Shown: positions 1 through 9,026 of the stretch, piece after piece
Layout: the number at the start of each line of letters is the position of its first letter
Position numbering within the stretch: position 1 is the first letter of the stretch
DNA from: CBDHFN01 sp965262605
Lineage (GTDB): Bacteria; Pseudomonadota; Alphaproteobacteria; JASGCL01
NCBI GenBank assembly: GCA_965262605.1
Contig: CBDHFN010000003.1
Location: 310,001-374,000, forward strand
Direction of reading: 5' to 3'
Length of the DNA stretch: 64,000 bases
Translations under genes and position numbers: made by a program
Notes under the pieces: model-generated
Databases searched by the model: none
Told to the model about the DNA's origin: nothing
What the model saw: only the letters and a program-made list of their open reading frames with translations

Positions 1-936
1 AGCGAAATTGCCAAGGTGCGTTTCCCAAAAATTCTGCAATATATATTTTTCATTGCATTTTTTGCCAGTTTTGCCGTTAAAGTTCCGATGTGGCCAGTGC
101 ATACTTGGTTGCCCGATGCCCATGTGGAAGCGCCAACAGCGGGTTCGGTTATTTTGGCGGGAGTTTTATTAAAAATGGGGGGTTATGGTTTCTTGCGGTT
201 TAGCTTGGGCATGTTCCCTGATGTATCGCAAACTTTATCACCGATGATGTTAAGTTTAGCGGCGATTGCCGTAATTTACACTTCCCTAGTCGCCTTGGTG
301 CAACATGATATGAAAAAATTAATTGCTTATTCATCGGTTGCCCATATGGGATTTGTGATAGCGGGCTTGTTTTCATTTAATATTCAAGGTATAACGGGCG
401 CGATGTTGGTAATGATTTCGCATGGTTTAGTCTCATCGGCATTGTTTTTAATTGTTGGCGTAATTTACGACAGAATTCATACCCGAGAAATTGCGGCATA
501 TGGCGGGCTTGTAAATAGAATGCCAAAATATGCCGTGATTTTTATGTTTTTCACCATGGCATCGGTGGGATTACCGGGCACTTCGGGATTTGTCGGCGAA
601 TTTTTAGTATTGGCGGGTATTTTCCAATATGACACAATTTATGGCAGTTTAATTGCCTTGGGCATGGTTTTGGGTGCGGCTTACGCGTTATATCTTTATC
701 GTCAAGTTATTTTTGGCGTTTTAGACAAAGCAAATTTACAAGATATTATGGATTGTAATAAACGCGAATTGATTATTTTTGCGATATTAATTATTTTAAC
801 TATTTGGATTGGTATTTATCCGCAAATTATTATTGACCCAATGACGCCATCACTGCAACGGATAATTAATAACTTCACTAAACCCGAAATTAGTGCCAGT
901 ATTCAAAATTTAAGCCCAATTTTTAGCCGAGGATAA
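1..936 (+). CDS. nuoM: NADH-quinone oxidoreductase subunit M (partial, 5' end outside window)
   Basis: This is the C-terminal part (about 311 codons) of the antiporter-like NuoM subunit of respiratory complex I. It sits in the cytoplasmic membrane and takes part in proton pumping during NADH:quinone electron transfer. The reading frame is open from base 1, so the gene begins upstream of the window; the family is usually about 500 residues. Visible marks are the conserved segment WPVHTWLPDAHVEAPTAGSV, LKMGGYG, the VALVQHDMKKLIAYSSVAHMG helix region with its lysines and histidine, and many hydrophobic segments. One base separates its stop from nuoN, as expected at the end of a nuo operon. The identification is secure. 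Confidence 0.96.
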   Translation, partial: SEIAKVRFPKILQYIFFIAFFASFAVKVPMWPVHTWLPDAHVEAPTAGSVILAGVLLKMGGYGFLRFSLGMFPDVSQTLSPMMLSLAAIAVIYTSLVALVQHDMKKLIAYSSVAHMGFVIAGLFSFNIQGITGAMLVMISHGLVSSALFLIVGVIYDRIHTREIAAYGGLVNRMPKYAVIFMFFTMASVGLPGTSGFVGEFLVLAGIFQYDTIYGSLIALGMVLGAAYALYLYRQVIFGVLDKANLQDIMDCNKRELIIFAILIILTIWIGIYPQIIIDPMTPSLQRIINNFTKPEISASIQNLSPIFSRG

Positions 937-937
937 A

Positions 938-2377
938 ATGGAATTTTTAACGCCCTATAACCTAATTTTTCCAGAATCTGTTTTGATATTAACCAGTTTT
1001 ATCTTAATTTTAGAAGGGGTTTTTCTTAAAAAAATACCCCATTTATTCGTGTTCACGCTTGGCGTATTGCTGGCTTTATTGCTGATAATTAAGGATTTTC
1101 CAGAAAATTCGGTGGCGTTATTTGACAAAATGATTGTCGTTAATCAATTTACGCAATTTTCTAAAATAATCATAATTTTAAGCGCATGGGGCAGCATGAT
1201 TTTGGCGGGAAAATGGCTAAAAGACCGCAATTTATACCAAAGTGAATTATATATATTAGTCATGCTTTCCTTGGTTGGTATGTTATTCATGGTAAGCGCT
1301 TCGCATTTATTAAGCCTTTATTTAGGCTTAGAATTAATGAGTTTGGCTTTATATGTTTTAGCCGCCTTTGAAACAAAAAATCCAAAATCTGCCGAATCAG
1401 GGTTGAAATATTTCATCACGGGTTCGCTTTCTTCGTGTATTTTATTATATGGCATTAGTATAATTTATGGCTTTGCCGGCAGCATGTATTTTGATGTGAT
1501 TGGCGAACAATTTTTAAGCCAAATTAACATAAATATTGGCGTTTTAGTGGGTTTAGTCTTGGTAATTATTGGTTTGGCATTTAAAATTTCTGCTGTGCCA
1601 TTTCATCAATGGACGCCAGATGTTTATGTGGGTGCGCCTACGCCGATTACCAGTCTTTTTGCAACCGCCGCGAAGGTGGCATCCTTAGTTATTTTAATCC
1701 GCGTGCTTTATGTGCCATTGGTAGCTTTTTCCGAAACTTGGAAAATTTTATTGCAAATTATGGCAGGGCTTTCCATGTTATGGGGTGCATATGCGGCATT
1801 ATCCCAAGATAATTTAAAACGCATTATGGCTTATAGCTCCATTACGAATATTGGTTATTTGCTTGGGGTTTTAAGCACAACTACAACCGAGAGTATTTCA
1901 TCAGTATTGATATTTTTGGTGATTTATGTTATTATGAATTTGGGCATGTTTGCCAGCTTTACTTTGTTGAAAATTAACGGCGAATATGTTGAAAATATCA
2001 GCCAATTGCGCGGGCTTTCGGCGCAAAAACCAAAATTAGCCCTTGGCATTATGATGATTGCTTTTTCCATGATTGGCATACCACCGCTTGGGGGGTTTAT
2101 GGGTAAGTTATTTGTGTTTAATTCCATGATGACGGTGCAATTATTACATATCGCTGTTTTAGGGGTGTTAGCATCGGTTATTGCCGCATTTTATTATTTG
2201 CGCATAATTCGCGCCATGTATTTTGACGAAAATATTCACCAATATGACGAAGTTAATAATAAATACGCCAAAATATTATTGTTTATTATGGTGGTATTAG
2301 TCGCAACATATATTTTTGAAGTTTCTTATTTAGTTGATTTTTTAAGTAATTTAAATTTGGGATTCGGTGTTGAGTAA
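938..2377 (+). CDS. nuoN: NADH-quinone oxidoreductase subunit N
   Basis: NuoN is the second antiporter-like membrane subunit in this stretch of complex I. It is full length at 479 aa and hydrophobic throughout, with about 13-14 predicted membrane segments. Family motifs are FKISAVPFHQWTPDVYVGAP (around residues 215-234), LSQDNLKRIMAYSSITNIGY (around 288-307) and the late GIPPLGGFMGK segment. The start ATG lies one base after the nuoM stop. The last 11 bases overlap the start of the next gene (olsB), so the ornithine-lipid genes are probably translated from the same message or its tail. Confidence 0.97.
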   Translation: MEFLTPYNLIFPESVLILTSFILILEGVFLKKIPHLFVFTLGVLLALLLIIKDFPENSVALFDKMIVVNQFTQFSKIIIILSAWGSMILAGKWLKDRNLYQSELYILVMLSLVGMLFMVSASHLLSLYLGLELMSLALYVLAAFETKNPKSAESGLKYFITGSLSSCILLYGISIIYGFAGSMYFDVIGEQFLSQININIGVLVGLVLVIIGLAFKISAVPFHQWTPDVYVGAPTPITSLFATAAKVASLVILIRVLYVPLVAFSETWKILLQIMAGLSMLWGAYAALSQDNLKRIMAYSSITNIGYLLGVLSTTTTESISSVLIFLVIYVIMNLGMFASFTLLKINGEYVENISQLRGLSAQKPKLALGIMMIAFSMIGIPPLGGFMGKLFVFNSMMTVQLLHIAVLGVLASVIAAFYYLRIIRAMYFDENIHQYDEVNNKYAKILLFIMVVLVATYIFEVSYLVDFLSNLNLGFGVE

Positions 2378-3161
2378 TATTGAAAATAATAATCAAATCT
2401 TGGTGCAATCGGGCAATTTTATCGCAAGACTTCATCATGATGATGCCAATATTTTGAAAGCGCAACAATTACGATATGAAATATTTTACGAAGAATTAAA
2501 AGCCAATAACCCGCCAAGCAACCGCCTTGATATTGATGAATATGATAATATTTGCGATCATTTATGCGTATTTGATATTTCATCTGGTGCGGAAGTTATG
2601 TGCGGCACTTACCGATTATTGCGCAAAGAACAATGTAATAATCAAAATTTTTATTCGGCTTCGGAATATGATATAAAAAAAATTTTGGCGTATCACGGCA
2701 ATATTTGCGAAATGGGCAGGTCATGCGTGAAATTAGAATACCGCACAAAACCTGTGATGGAATTGCTTTGGCGCGCGATTGGTTCATATGTTTTGCATTA
2801 TAAAATTGATTTAATGTTTGGTTGCGCCAGTTTTGCGGGCACTGATTTTGCGGCAATTCATGATGATTTAGCCTATTTGCAAGCGTATCATTTAGCTGAC
2901 TCAAGCATTTGCCCGATGGTTATCGCATCCGAAAATTCGCGCGAATTACCCAAAAGCGACTTAAATTTATCAGCCAAAGAGCAATTGCGCGCATTTAACA
3001 AATTACCCGCATTAATCAAGGGGTATTTGCGGCTGGGGGGTAAAATCGGTCAGGGTGCTTATATTGATTATAATTTCAACACCATTGATGTATTTATCAT
3101 GGTGGCAACCGACAAGGTGCAAACCAAATATTACGAGCATTACACGAAACATGTCGCCTAA
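2367..3161 (+). CDS. olsB: L-ornithine N-acyltransferase (OlsB-type, GNAT fold)
   Basis: Likely transfers a 3-hydroxyacyl group from acyl carrier protein to the alpha-amino group of ornithine, the first step of ornithine-lipid synthesis. The 264-aa protein has the OlsB/hemolysin-like acyltransferase layout: an N-terminal LRYEIFYEE-type segment (around 33-43), the middle CGTYRLL and EMGRSCVK motifs (around 80 and 117-124), and a C-terminal FNTIDVFIMVAT strand. The start is GTG at 2367 or TTG at 2370, inside the end of nuoN, since no ATG lies nearby. The gene overlaps the following PlsC-type gene by 11 bp, which supports an olsBA pair. That the acceptor is ornithine is inferred from the family and pairing. 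Confidence 0.85.
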   Translation: MLSNIENNNQILVQSGNFIARLHHDDANILKAQQLRYEIFYEELKANNPPSNRLDIDEYDNICDHLCVFDISSGAEVMCGTYRLLRKEQCNNQNFYSASEYDIKKILAYHGNICEMGRSCVKLEYRTKPVMELLWRAIGSYVLHYKIDLMFGCASFAGTDFAAIHDDLAYLQAYHLADSSICPMVIASENSRELPKSDLNLSAKEQLRAFNKLPALIKGYLRLGGKIGQGAYIDYNFNTIDVFIMVATDKVQTKYYEHYTKHVA

Positions 3162-3936
3162 TCGTCAAAGGACTTACCCGTTTAATGTGCCTTTGGCTTG
3201 TTTGCGTTTATGTGCGCTTGGCATTAGCACCTTTATTTTAGTAGGTATTTCCTTGATTTGTAAATTCTTTATCGGTAAGTTTCCGTCTTTTACCATAATG
3301 GCTTGGCATAATATTGCCGTGAAAATTTGCGGTTTAAATATTATTAAACAAGGCGATATTGCGAATCAAGCACCAATATTATTTATTGCCAATCATATTA
3401 GTTATTTGGATATTATTATTTTGGGGGCATTAATTAAAAATTTCAAATTTGTCGCAAAATCTGAAGTGGGTGGCTGGGGTTTCATTGGTTGGCTTGCCAA
3501 ACAAGCAAGCACAATTTTTGTGATTCGTAAAAAAGCAATTGTCCATATTCAATCTGATTTAATAAGCCAAGCTTTACAAGCAAAAAATCGTGTTTTATTA
3601 TTTGCCGAGGGCACTTCAACCAAAGGCATTAAAATTAACCCCTTAAAACCATCAATGCTTGAACCAGCTTTATCCAGCGATTGTTTGATTCAACCCGTGG
3701 TGATTAAATATAGGAAAATTGATAATTTGCCAATTCAAACTCATTTTCTGCCTTGGGTGGCGTGGTATGGCGATATGGATTTAGAGCCGCATATTTGGCA
3801 ATTTTTGCAATGCGGTCAATGGCAAGTGGTGGTTTCTTTTTTACCATTGGTCAATGCCAAGGATTTTGCCGACCGAAAAGCCCTTGCGCATTTTTTGCAG
3901 CAAGAGATGAATGGTAATTTTTATGGGTTGAATTGA
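3151..3936 (+). CDS. olsA: Lyso-ornithine lipid O-acyltransferase (OlsA / PlsC family)
   Basis: Likely acylates the 3-hydroxyl of lyso-ornithine lipid to give ornithine lipid, a phosphorus-free membrane lipid. The start chosen is ATG 3151, which overlaps the olsB end; an upstream in-frame start at 3055 would lie deep inside olsB. The protein is about 261 aa. An N-terminal membrane segment (around residues 12-35) is followed by the acyltransferase motif NHISYLD (the HX4D box) and the FAEGTSTKG box, both typical of PlsC enzymes. Its last 16 bases overlap the end of the convergent MATE gene. A 1-acylglycerol-3-phosphate acyltransferase role is the alternative, made less likely by the olsB pairing. 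Confidence 0.82.
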   Translation: MSPNRQRTYPFNVPLACLRLCALGISTFILVGISLICKFFIGKFPSFTIMAWHNIAVKICGLNIIKQGDIANQAPILFIANHISYLDIIILGALIKNFKFVAKSEVGGWGFIGWLAKQASTIFVIRKKAIVHIQSDLISQALQAKNRVLLFAEGTSTKGIKINPLKPSMLEPALSSDCLIQPVVIKYRKIDNLPIQTHFLPWVAWYGDMDLEPHIWQFLQCGQWQVVVSFLPLVNAKDFADRKALAHFLQQEMNGNFYGLN

Positions 3937-5306
3937 TTTTTTTTGGATAATTGCCGCAACATTTGCGAATAAAATATGGCATTTGCGAACTCACCCACTA
4001 AAAAACCTACCCATGGAGCTTGAATGAAATTTGGGATAGCGGCGATTAAAATTAAGCTGGTGAATATGCCAATACCAAACGAGCCGATAAGGCTTGCCAC
4101 CAAGGGGCGATAGACAATTTTATAACCATGCAATGCGCCGCCTAAAATATTGCGATAAATATTCACGATTAAACCCATACCAATTAAATAAAAACTAAAA
4201 CTAATCGCTATAATTTCTTGCAGATTCGCATCATTTTTATCCACAAACCACACAACAACATTATCATAAAACACAGCAATCAAGAAAAACAAGATGATAA
4301 TGGGAATTAAAATCGCGTTATTAACTCTAAGGGCTATTTTTAATAATTCATTATATGAAATTTTTTCAAAATTGCTGCTGATATAAATCGTTGTATAATA
4401 GCCAAACCCCAAAGAAAAAATGATAAAAATATCAATTATTTCAAAGGCAACAGCGTGCGCGGCAATAATTATGTCAGAATTTCTGCCAATAAGAAAAGTC
4501 ATAATTAATACAGAACCAAAGCCGATGGCTTGTTCCAAACCCATGGGAATACCAAGTTTAATTGGTGCTTTGACAATGTGCCACCATTTTTTAATGGGCA
4601 TAATATCAATTCTTAAGCGAATATACCCAAACTTAACTGCCCGAACATACCCATAAATTGCCGAAGTTAACGCGGCAAGAAAACTGCCTAAACCCGCGCC
4701 AGTAAGCCCCATTGGCGCGATTATATCGCCAACCCCATAAATTAAGCAATAATTAAAGATAATATTACATAATAATTGTAAAATTGTGGCTTGCCAAACA
4801 ATTAAAAATCGTTGATTATATACTAAAACTTCCCAAATAAGCGAAAAAATCATATTGGCAAATGACCCAAGCCCCAAAAATAGCATAAAATAATTTGCCT
4901 TTTGCGCCAAAATCGGTGATTGATTAAAAAATATTAAAATATTTTTACCAAAAAACATGATGGTAAAACCCGCACAACCAGCAATTAATGCAATAATTAT
5001 CATTTGTTCATATAAAATTTGGCATTGCCGAATATCTGATTTTTCAATATAATTGCCAAAAATTGGACCAAAACCCGCAATAAACGCCACAGATACATAA
5101 TATATAAAAATATTTAATTGCACGCCCAATAAACCCGCCGCCAAATCTTCAACGCCATATTGCCCAAGCATCATCATGCTTATCATATTCATAAACCCAT
5201 ATGCAAGCACAGCAAAACTAAGCGGCAGGGCGGATCGGTAAATCGTGGTATAACTTGGAACATTGAACATTTGTATATTTTTAGCATTATAGTAATAATT
5301 TGTCAA
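3921..5306 (-). CDS. MATE family efflux transporter (MatE/NorM-like)
   Basis: A 461-aa polytopic membrane protein of the MATE superfamily, which exports cationic drugs or metabolites in exchange for Na+ or H+. The two-fold MatE layout is visible: an N-terminal half with LPLSFAVLAYGFMNMISMM and the GLLGVQLNIF segment, and a second half beginning near residue 240 with KLGIPMGLEQAIGFGSVLIM, giving about 12 hydrophobic helices. The start ATG lies at 5306. It is convergent with olsA, with a 16-bp 3' overlap. Substrate cannot be read from sequence. Confidence 0.85.
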   Translation of the reverse strand: MTNYYYNAKNIQMFNVPSYTTIYRSALPLSFAVLAYGFMNMISMMMLGQYGVEDLAAGLLGVQLNIFIYYVSVAFIAGFGPIFGNYIEKSDIRQCQILYEQMIIIALIAGCAGFTIMFFGKNILIFFNQSPILAQKANYFMLFLGLGSFANMIFSLIWEVLVYNQRFLIVWQATILQLLCNIIFNYCLIYGVGDIIAPMGLTGAGLGSFLAALTSAIYGYVRAVKFGYIRLRIDIMPIKKWWHIVKAPIKLGIPMGLEQAIGFGSVLIMTFLIGRNSDIIIAAHAVAFEIIDIFIIFSLGFGYYTTIYISSNFEKISYNELLKIALRVNNAILIPIIILFFLIAVFYDNVVVWFVDKNDANLQEIIAISFSFYLIGMGLIVNIYRNILGGALHGYKIVYRPLVASLIGSFGIGIFTSLILIAAIPNFIQAPWVGFLVGEFANAIFYSQMLRQLSKKNQFNP

Positions 5307-5431
5307 TGAAAATCAAAAATGGTTATAATTCATTATTTTTATACCCTGATTCGCCATATTAATTATTATTTAATCCCATTATAACGCAAGCGCAAAAAAG
5401 GGTGCGACAATAAAAATTATTTGAATATTGC

Positions 5432-5461
5432 TTGACATAAATACTTCAAAAATGGTATTAT
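5432..5461 (+). promoter_or_regulatory. Sigma70-type promoter for the thiolase operon
   Basis: A perfect -35 box TTGACA (5432-5437) is followed after 18 bp by TATTAT (5456-5461). Transcription would start about 5468, giving a short leader with the ribosome binding site AGGAG at 5482-5486, eight bases before the thiolase ATG at 5495. It lies in the divergent gap between the MATE gene and the thiolase gene. Confidence 0.7.
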
Positions 5462-5494
5462 TAACATGCAGGGAAAAAAATAGGAGTATATATC

Positions 5495-6670
5495 ATGGAA
5501 GTAGCAATCGTTAGCGCAAAACGCACCGCAGTAGGCAGTTTTTTGGGGGTATTTTCTTCATTAAGCGCATCGCAATTAGGGGCAATCGTTATAAAAGATA
5601 TTTTATCATCAACCAATACGAATCCATCAGATATTGATGAGGTTATTTTAGGGCAAATTTTAACCGCGGGTGCGGGGCAAAATCCGGCAAGGCAGGCGGC
5701 AATTAATGCGGGCATTCCCCATGATAAAACAGCGTTTAATATTAACCAATTATGCGGTTCAGGCTTGCGGGCGGTTGCCATGGGATTTCAGGCAATTAAG
5801 CTTGGCGATGCGAATATTATGATATGCGGCGGGCAAGAATCTATGAGCCGTTCCGCCCATGCAATTTATATGCGTTCGGCAACTAAAATGGGCGATGGCA
5901 CACTTAAAGATACGATGCTAAGCGATGGTTTATTATGCGCGATTAATGGCTATCACATGGGTAATACCGCGGAAAATATTGCCAAAAAATATAATATCAC
6001 AAGGCAGATGCAGGACGAATTTGCTTGCGCTAGCCAAAATAAAGCTGAAATTGCCCAAAAAGGCGGCAAATTTACTAGTCAAATTACGCCCGTCGTGATA
6101 AGTGATAAAAAGGGCGATATTACCATCATCAATGATGAATATCCCAAACATGGCACAACGATGGAATCATTAGGTAAATTGCGCCCCGCGTTTGATAAAG
6201 AAGGCTCGGTCACCGCCGGCAATGCTTCGGGAATTAATGATGGGGCTGCCGCCGTGATGCTTATGTCAGTGGCGGAAGCAAAAAAACGCAATTTGCCGAT
6301 TTTAGCCATTATAAAATCATGGGCAACCGCCGGGGTTGATGCGTCCATTATGGGCACGGGACCCATTCCCGCCAGCAAACTAGCTTTACAAAAAGCGGGC
6401 TGGAAAACCAGTGATTTAGACTTGATTGAAGCGAATGAGGCATTTGCCGCGCAAGCCTTATCGGTAAATATAAATTTGGGCTTAGATAGCGCAAAGGTGA
6501 ATGTCAATGGCGGGGCAATTGCCTTGGGGCATCCGATTGGCGCGTCTGGTGCGCGGGTTTTAGTCTCGCTGATTCATGAATTACACGCGAATCCCAAAGC
6601 AAAAAAGGGTTTAGCTACGCTTTGTATTGGTGGCGGTATGGGCATTGCTTTGTGCGTTGAAAAAGCCTAA
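5495..6670 (+). CDS. Acetyl-CoA acetyltransferase (thiolase)
   Basis: A 391-aa biosynthetic-type thiolase that condenses or cleaves acetoacetyl-CoA. All active-site landmarks are present: the nucleophilic cysteine in NQLCGSGLRAV (around residue 88), NEAFAAQ, the histidine in GHPIGASGAR and the second cysteine in ATLCIGGGMG near the C-terminus. A good AGGAG site precedes the ATG. It is first in a closely packed operon; its TAA overlaps the next ATG by one base (TAATG). No phaB or phaC gene is in the window, so its use in polyhydroxybutyrate, fatty-acid or acetoacetate metabolism is open. Confidence 0.94.
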   Translation: MEVAIVSAKRTAVGSFLGVFSSLSASQLGAIVIKDILSSTNTNPSDIDEVILGQILTAGAGQNPARQAAINAGIPHDKTAFNINQLCGSGLRAVAMGFQAIKLGDANIMICGGQESMSRSAHAIYMRSATKMGDGTLKDTMLSDGLLCAINGYHMGNTAENIAKKYNITRQMQDEFACASQNKAEIAQKGGKFTSQITPVVISDKKGDITIINDEYPKHGTTMESLGKLRPAFDKEGSVTAGNASGINDGAAAVMLMSVAEAKKRNLPILAIIKSWATAGVDASIMGTGPIPASKLALQKAGWKTSDLDLIEANEAFAAQALSVNINLGLDSAKVNVNGGAIALGHPIGASGARVLVSLIHELHANPKAKKGLATLCIGGGMGIALCVEKA

Positions 6671-7176
6671 TGCTAAAAATTACGCCATTGCCAAGCCATA
6701 TTCATCAATTATATTGGGGAATTTGCCAATATGATGGTTTAAATGCCGTGGCAATTAGTGGCGAAGATTATATTTTGGCGTTGGGGTTTATCGGTAAATA
6801 TAACCAAGATGAAGTTTTGGTTGATTTATTACGGCAAATAAAAATTGCGAAAATCAGCCAAGATGATGCAAAAATTGCGAAAATTTTGGGCGCACCTAGC
6901 ATAAAAATTGCTTTAAAAGGCACAATTTACCAGCAAAAAATCTGGCATGAATTATTGAAAATTCCTAAGGGACAAACCACAAATTATGGGCAAATTGCCC
7001 AAAAAATTGCGTCGCATCCGCGCGCGGTGGGTATGGCGATTGGTGCAAATTTAATTTCGGGATTAATACCATGCCATCGGGTCTTAAATAAAAACCAAGA
7101 ATATCATGGGTATCGCTGGGGGATACAAATTAAACAATTATTAATAGAAAGTGAAAAAAATGTTAGCAAAATTTAA
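6670..7176 (+). CDS. ogt: Methylated-DNA--[protein]-cysteine S-methyltransferase
   Basis: A suicide DNA-repair protein that moves methyl groups from O6-methylguanine to its own cysteine. The 168-aa protein carries the C-terminal methyltransferase domain with KIPKGQTTNYGQIAQKI-type DNA-binding helix and the active-site box IPCHRV (cysteine around residue 138). The N-terminal third is a diverged domain like that of Ogt. No Ada regulatory domain is present. It is coupled to the thiolase stop and overlaps the following YHS gene. Confidence 0.93.
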   Translation: MLKITPLPSHIHQLYWGICQYDGLNAVAISGEDYILALGFIGKYNQDEVLVDLLRQIKIAKISQDDAKIAKILGAPSIKIALKGTIYQQKIWHELLKIPKGQTTNYGQIAQKIASHPRAVGMAIGANLISGLIPCHRVLNKNQEYHGYRWGIQIKQLLIESEKNVSKI

Positions 7177-7609
7177 AATCTTAGCTATTGGCATTATTGT
7201 GCTTATTTGCGTGCGGGCGTTTGCCCTTGAACCCATTTATAAAGGCACATTTTCAGCAAAAGCATCGGGTGGTTATGATGTGGTGGAATATTTCAAATCC
7301 GCCAAACCCGCCAAGGGGCTTGATAAATTTAAGCTTAAACATGAAAATGCCGATTGGTTTTTTATTAGCCAAGAAAATTTGGACGAATTTAAAGCAAATC
7401 CGACCAAATATGCCCCGCAATATGGCGGATATTGCGCTTGGGCAATTTCCCAAGGATATGATGCTTCGGGCGACCCATTAGTATGGGATATGCGCGATGG
7501 CAAATTATATTTTAATTATGATAAAGAAGTGCAAAGCAAATGGCAAAAAGACACTGCGGGCTTTATTGCAAAAGCCAATAATAATTGGCCCAAATTAATA
7601 GCCAAATAA
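7160..7609 (+). CDS. YHS domain-containing exported protein
   Basis: A small protein of about 149 aa with an N-terminal hydrophobic signal (residues about 8-24) ending at a likely signal peptidase site near AFA-LE. The mature part is one YHS domain: GYDVVEYF, FISQENLDEFKANPTKYAPQYGGYCA. YHS domains are often found with metal-binding proteins; this type is usually periplasmic and of unknown function. ATG 7160 is preferred; an in-frame GTG at 7151 is possible. Both lie inside the end of ogt. The next gene begins one base after the stop. Confidence 0.8.
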   Translation: MLAKFKILAIGIIVLICVRAFALEPIYKGTFSAKASGGYDVVEYFKSAKPAKGLDKFKLKHENADWFFISQENLDEFKANPTKYAPQYGGYCAWAISQGYDASGDPLVWDMRDGKLYFNYDKEVQSKWQKDTAGFIAKANNNWPKLIAK

Positions 7610-7610
7610 A

Positions 7611-9026
7611 ATGCTTGAAGCTTGCGTGATTGGCTTTCCGATTCATCATTCGTTAAGCCCTATTATCCATAAATATTGGTTAAAAAAATTTGCTATTGAC
7701 GGCAATTATACAAAAAAATCCATCAAACCCGAAGAAATTGCTGATTTTTTGCAAAATTTACCGCAATCGGGGTTGCGCGGTTGCAATATAACCCTGCCTT
7801 ATAAGAGCGATGCTTTTATGGCTTGTCAGCATTTAAGCGATGCTGCGCAAAAAATCAAAGCAGTTAATACTATTTTTGTTAAAAATGGGCAATTATATGG
7901 TGATAATTCTGATTGGTGGGGCTTTAATGAAAATTTATTGCATCAACCAGAATTTCATAAAATCAAGCGCGATTGCGCCTTAGTTCTTGGCGCGGGGGGC
8001 GCGGCACGGGGCGTTGTTTATGGCTTAAAACAATTAGGGTTCAAACGAATTATTATTTGCAACCGCTCCTTAAATAAAAAACAAGAATTTTTAACCGATT
8101 TTCCTTATTGTGAATTTGATGATATTGCGAACTGCATGGCGTATAAAAATTGTGATTTTATTGTAAATACCACTTCGGCGGAATTAAATAACCAAGAAAT
8201 TCCCATTGATTTTCGGCAATTTCCCAATAAACCGCTTGTGCATGATATAGTTTATAAACCGCTTATCACCCAATTTTTACGCAAGGCACAAGACGCTGGT
8301 TGCAATATTATTGATGGTTTAGGCATGTTATTATACCAAGCCATCGTTGGATTTAATGGCTGGTTTCAACCGCCAAGCGCGCCGATAGTTGATGATGAAT
8401 TGCGCGCGAATATTTTGCAAAAAATTAACCATAAGCCCAAAATTATTGGCGTAACAGGTTCCATCGCCATGGGTAAATCGGCTTGTTGCAATTATATTGG
8501 GCAATTAGGATACAAGGTAAGCGATGCTGATGCCATGGTGCATGAATTGTTAAATGATAAAAATTCCCAAGCATATAAAGAAATTGCCATGGAATTTGCA
8601 GAATGTCTTGATGAAGCCCGTGCTATATCGCGCCCTAAGCTTGGGGCAATAGTTTTTGAAAATCCTGAAAAATTGGCGCAACTTGAAGCGATTCTTCACC
8701 CAAAATTACAACAGCTTCGGCAAAAATTTATTCAAGAACATTGGTATGATGAGATTATTTTTTTGAATGTGCCATTATTATTTGAAAAAAACATTCATCG
8801 CGAATGCGATAAAATCATCGTGGTTTCCACGACATCTGCCATACAAAAAACGCGCGTCATGGCAAGAAATACGATGACCTTGGCAAAATTTGCGCAAATT
8901 CTTGCCAAGCAAATGCCCGATAAAGAAAAACGAGCATTAGCCGATTATATCGTGGATACAAGCACGAGTTTTGCCGATATGCACCAGCAAATTTTAAATA
9001 TAATTGAGCAAATAAAAAATGCGTAA
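7611..9026 (+). CDS. Fused shikimate dehydrogenase - dephospho-CoA kinase (AroE-CoaE)
   Basis: A single 471-aa frame joins two enzymes that are normally separate. Residues about 1-270 are shikimate dehydrogenase (AroE): SLSPIIHKYWL substrate site, NITLPYK with the catalytic lysine, GDNSDWWGF with the catalytic aspartate, and the NADP-binding GAGGAARGV. Residues about 277-471 are dephospho-CoA kinase (CoaE), last step of coenzyme A synthesis: P-loop GVTGSIAMGKS, DADAMVHELL, the LIDmiddle FLNVPLLFE segment and QMPDKEKRALADY. The genes are neighbours in many alphaproteobacteria, which makes a fusion by loss of the aroE stop plausible. No frameshift is visible. It overlaps murJ by 8 bp. Confidence 0.93.
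   Translation: MLEACVIGFPIHHSLSPIIHKYWLKKFAIDGNYTKKSIKPEEIADFLQNLPQSGLRGCNITLPYKSDAFMACQHLSDAAQKIKAVNTIFVKNGQLYGDNSDWWGFNENLLHQPEFHKIKRDCALVLGAGGAARGVVYGLKQLGFKRIIICNRSLNKKQEFLTDFPYCEFDDIANCMAYKNCDFIVNTTSAELNNQEIPIDFRQFPNKPLVHDIVYKPLITQFLRKAQDAGCNIIDGLGMLLYQAIVGFNGWFQPPSAPIVDDELRANILQKINHKPKIIGVTGSIAMGKSACCNYIGQLGYKVSDADAMVHELLNDKNSQAYKEIAMEFAECLDEARAISRPKLGAIVFENPEKLAQLEAILHPKLQQLRQKFIQEHWYDEIIFLNVPLLFEKNIHRECDKIIVVSTTSAIQKTRVMARNTMTLAKFAQILAKQMPDKEKRALADYIVDTSTSFADMHQQILNIIEQIKNA

Noticed and set aside
3055..3150. Upstream start for olsA
   Set aside because: It would overlap olsB by over 100 bases; ATG 3151 gives the normal PlsC N-terminus and a usual short overlap.
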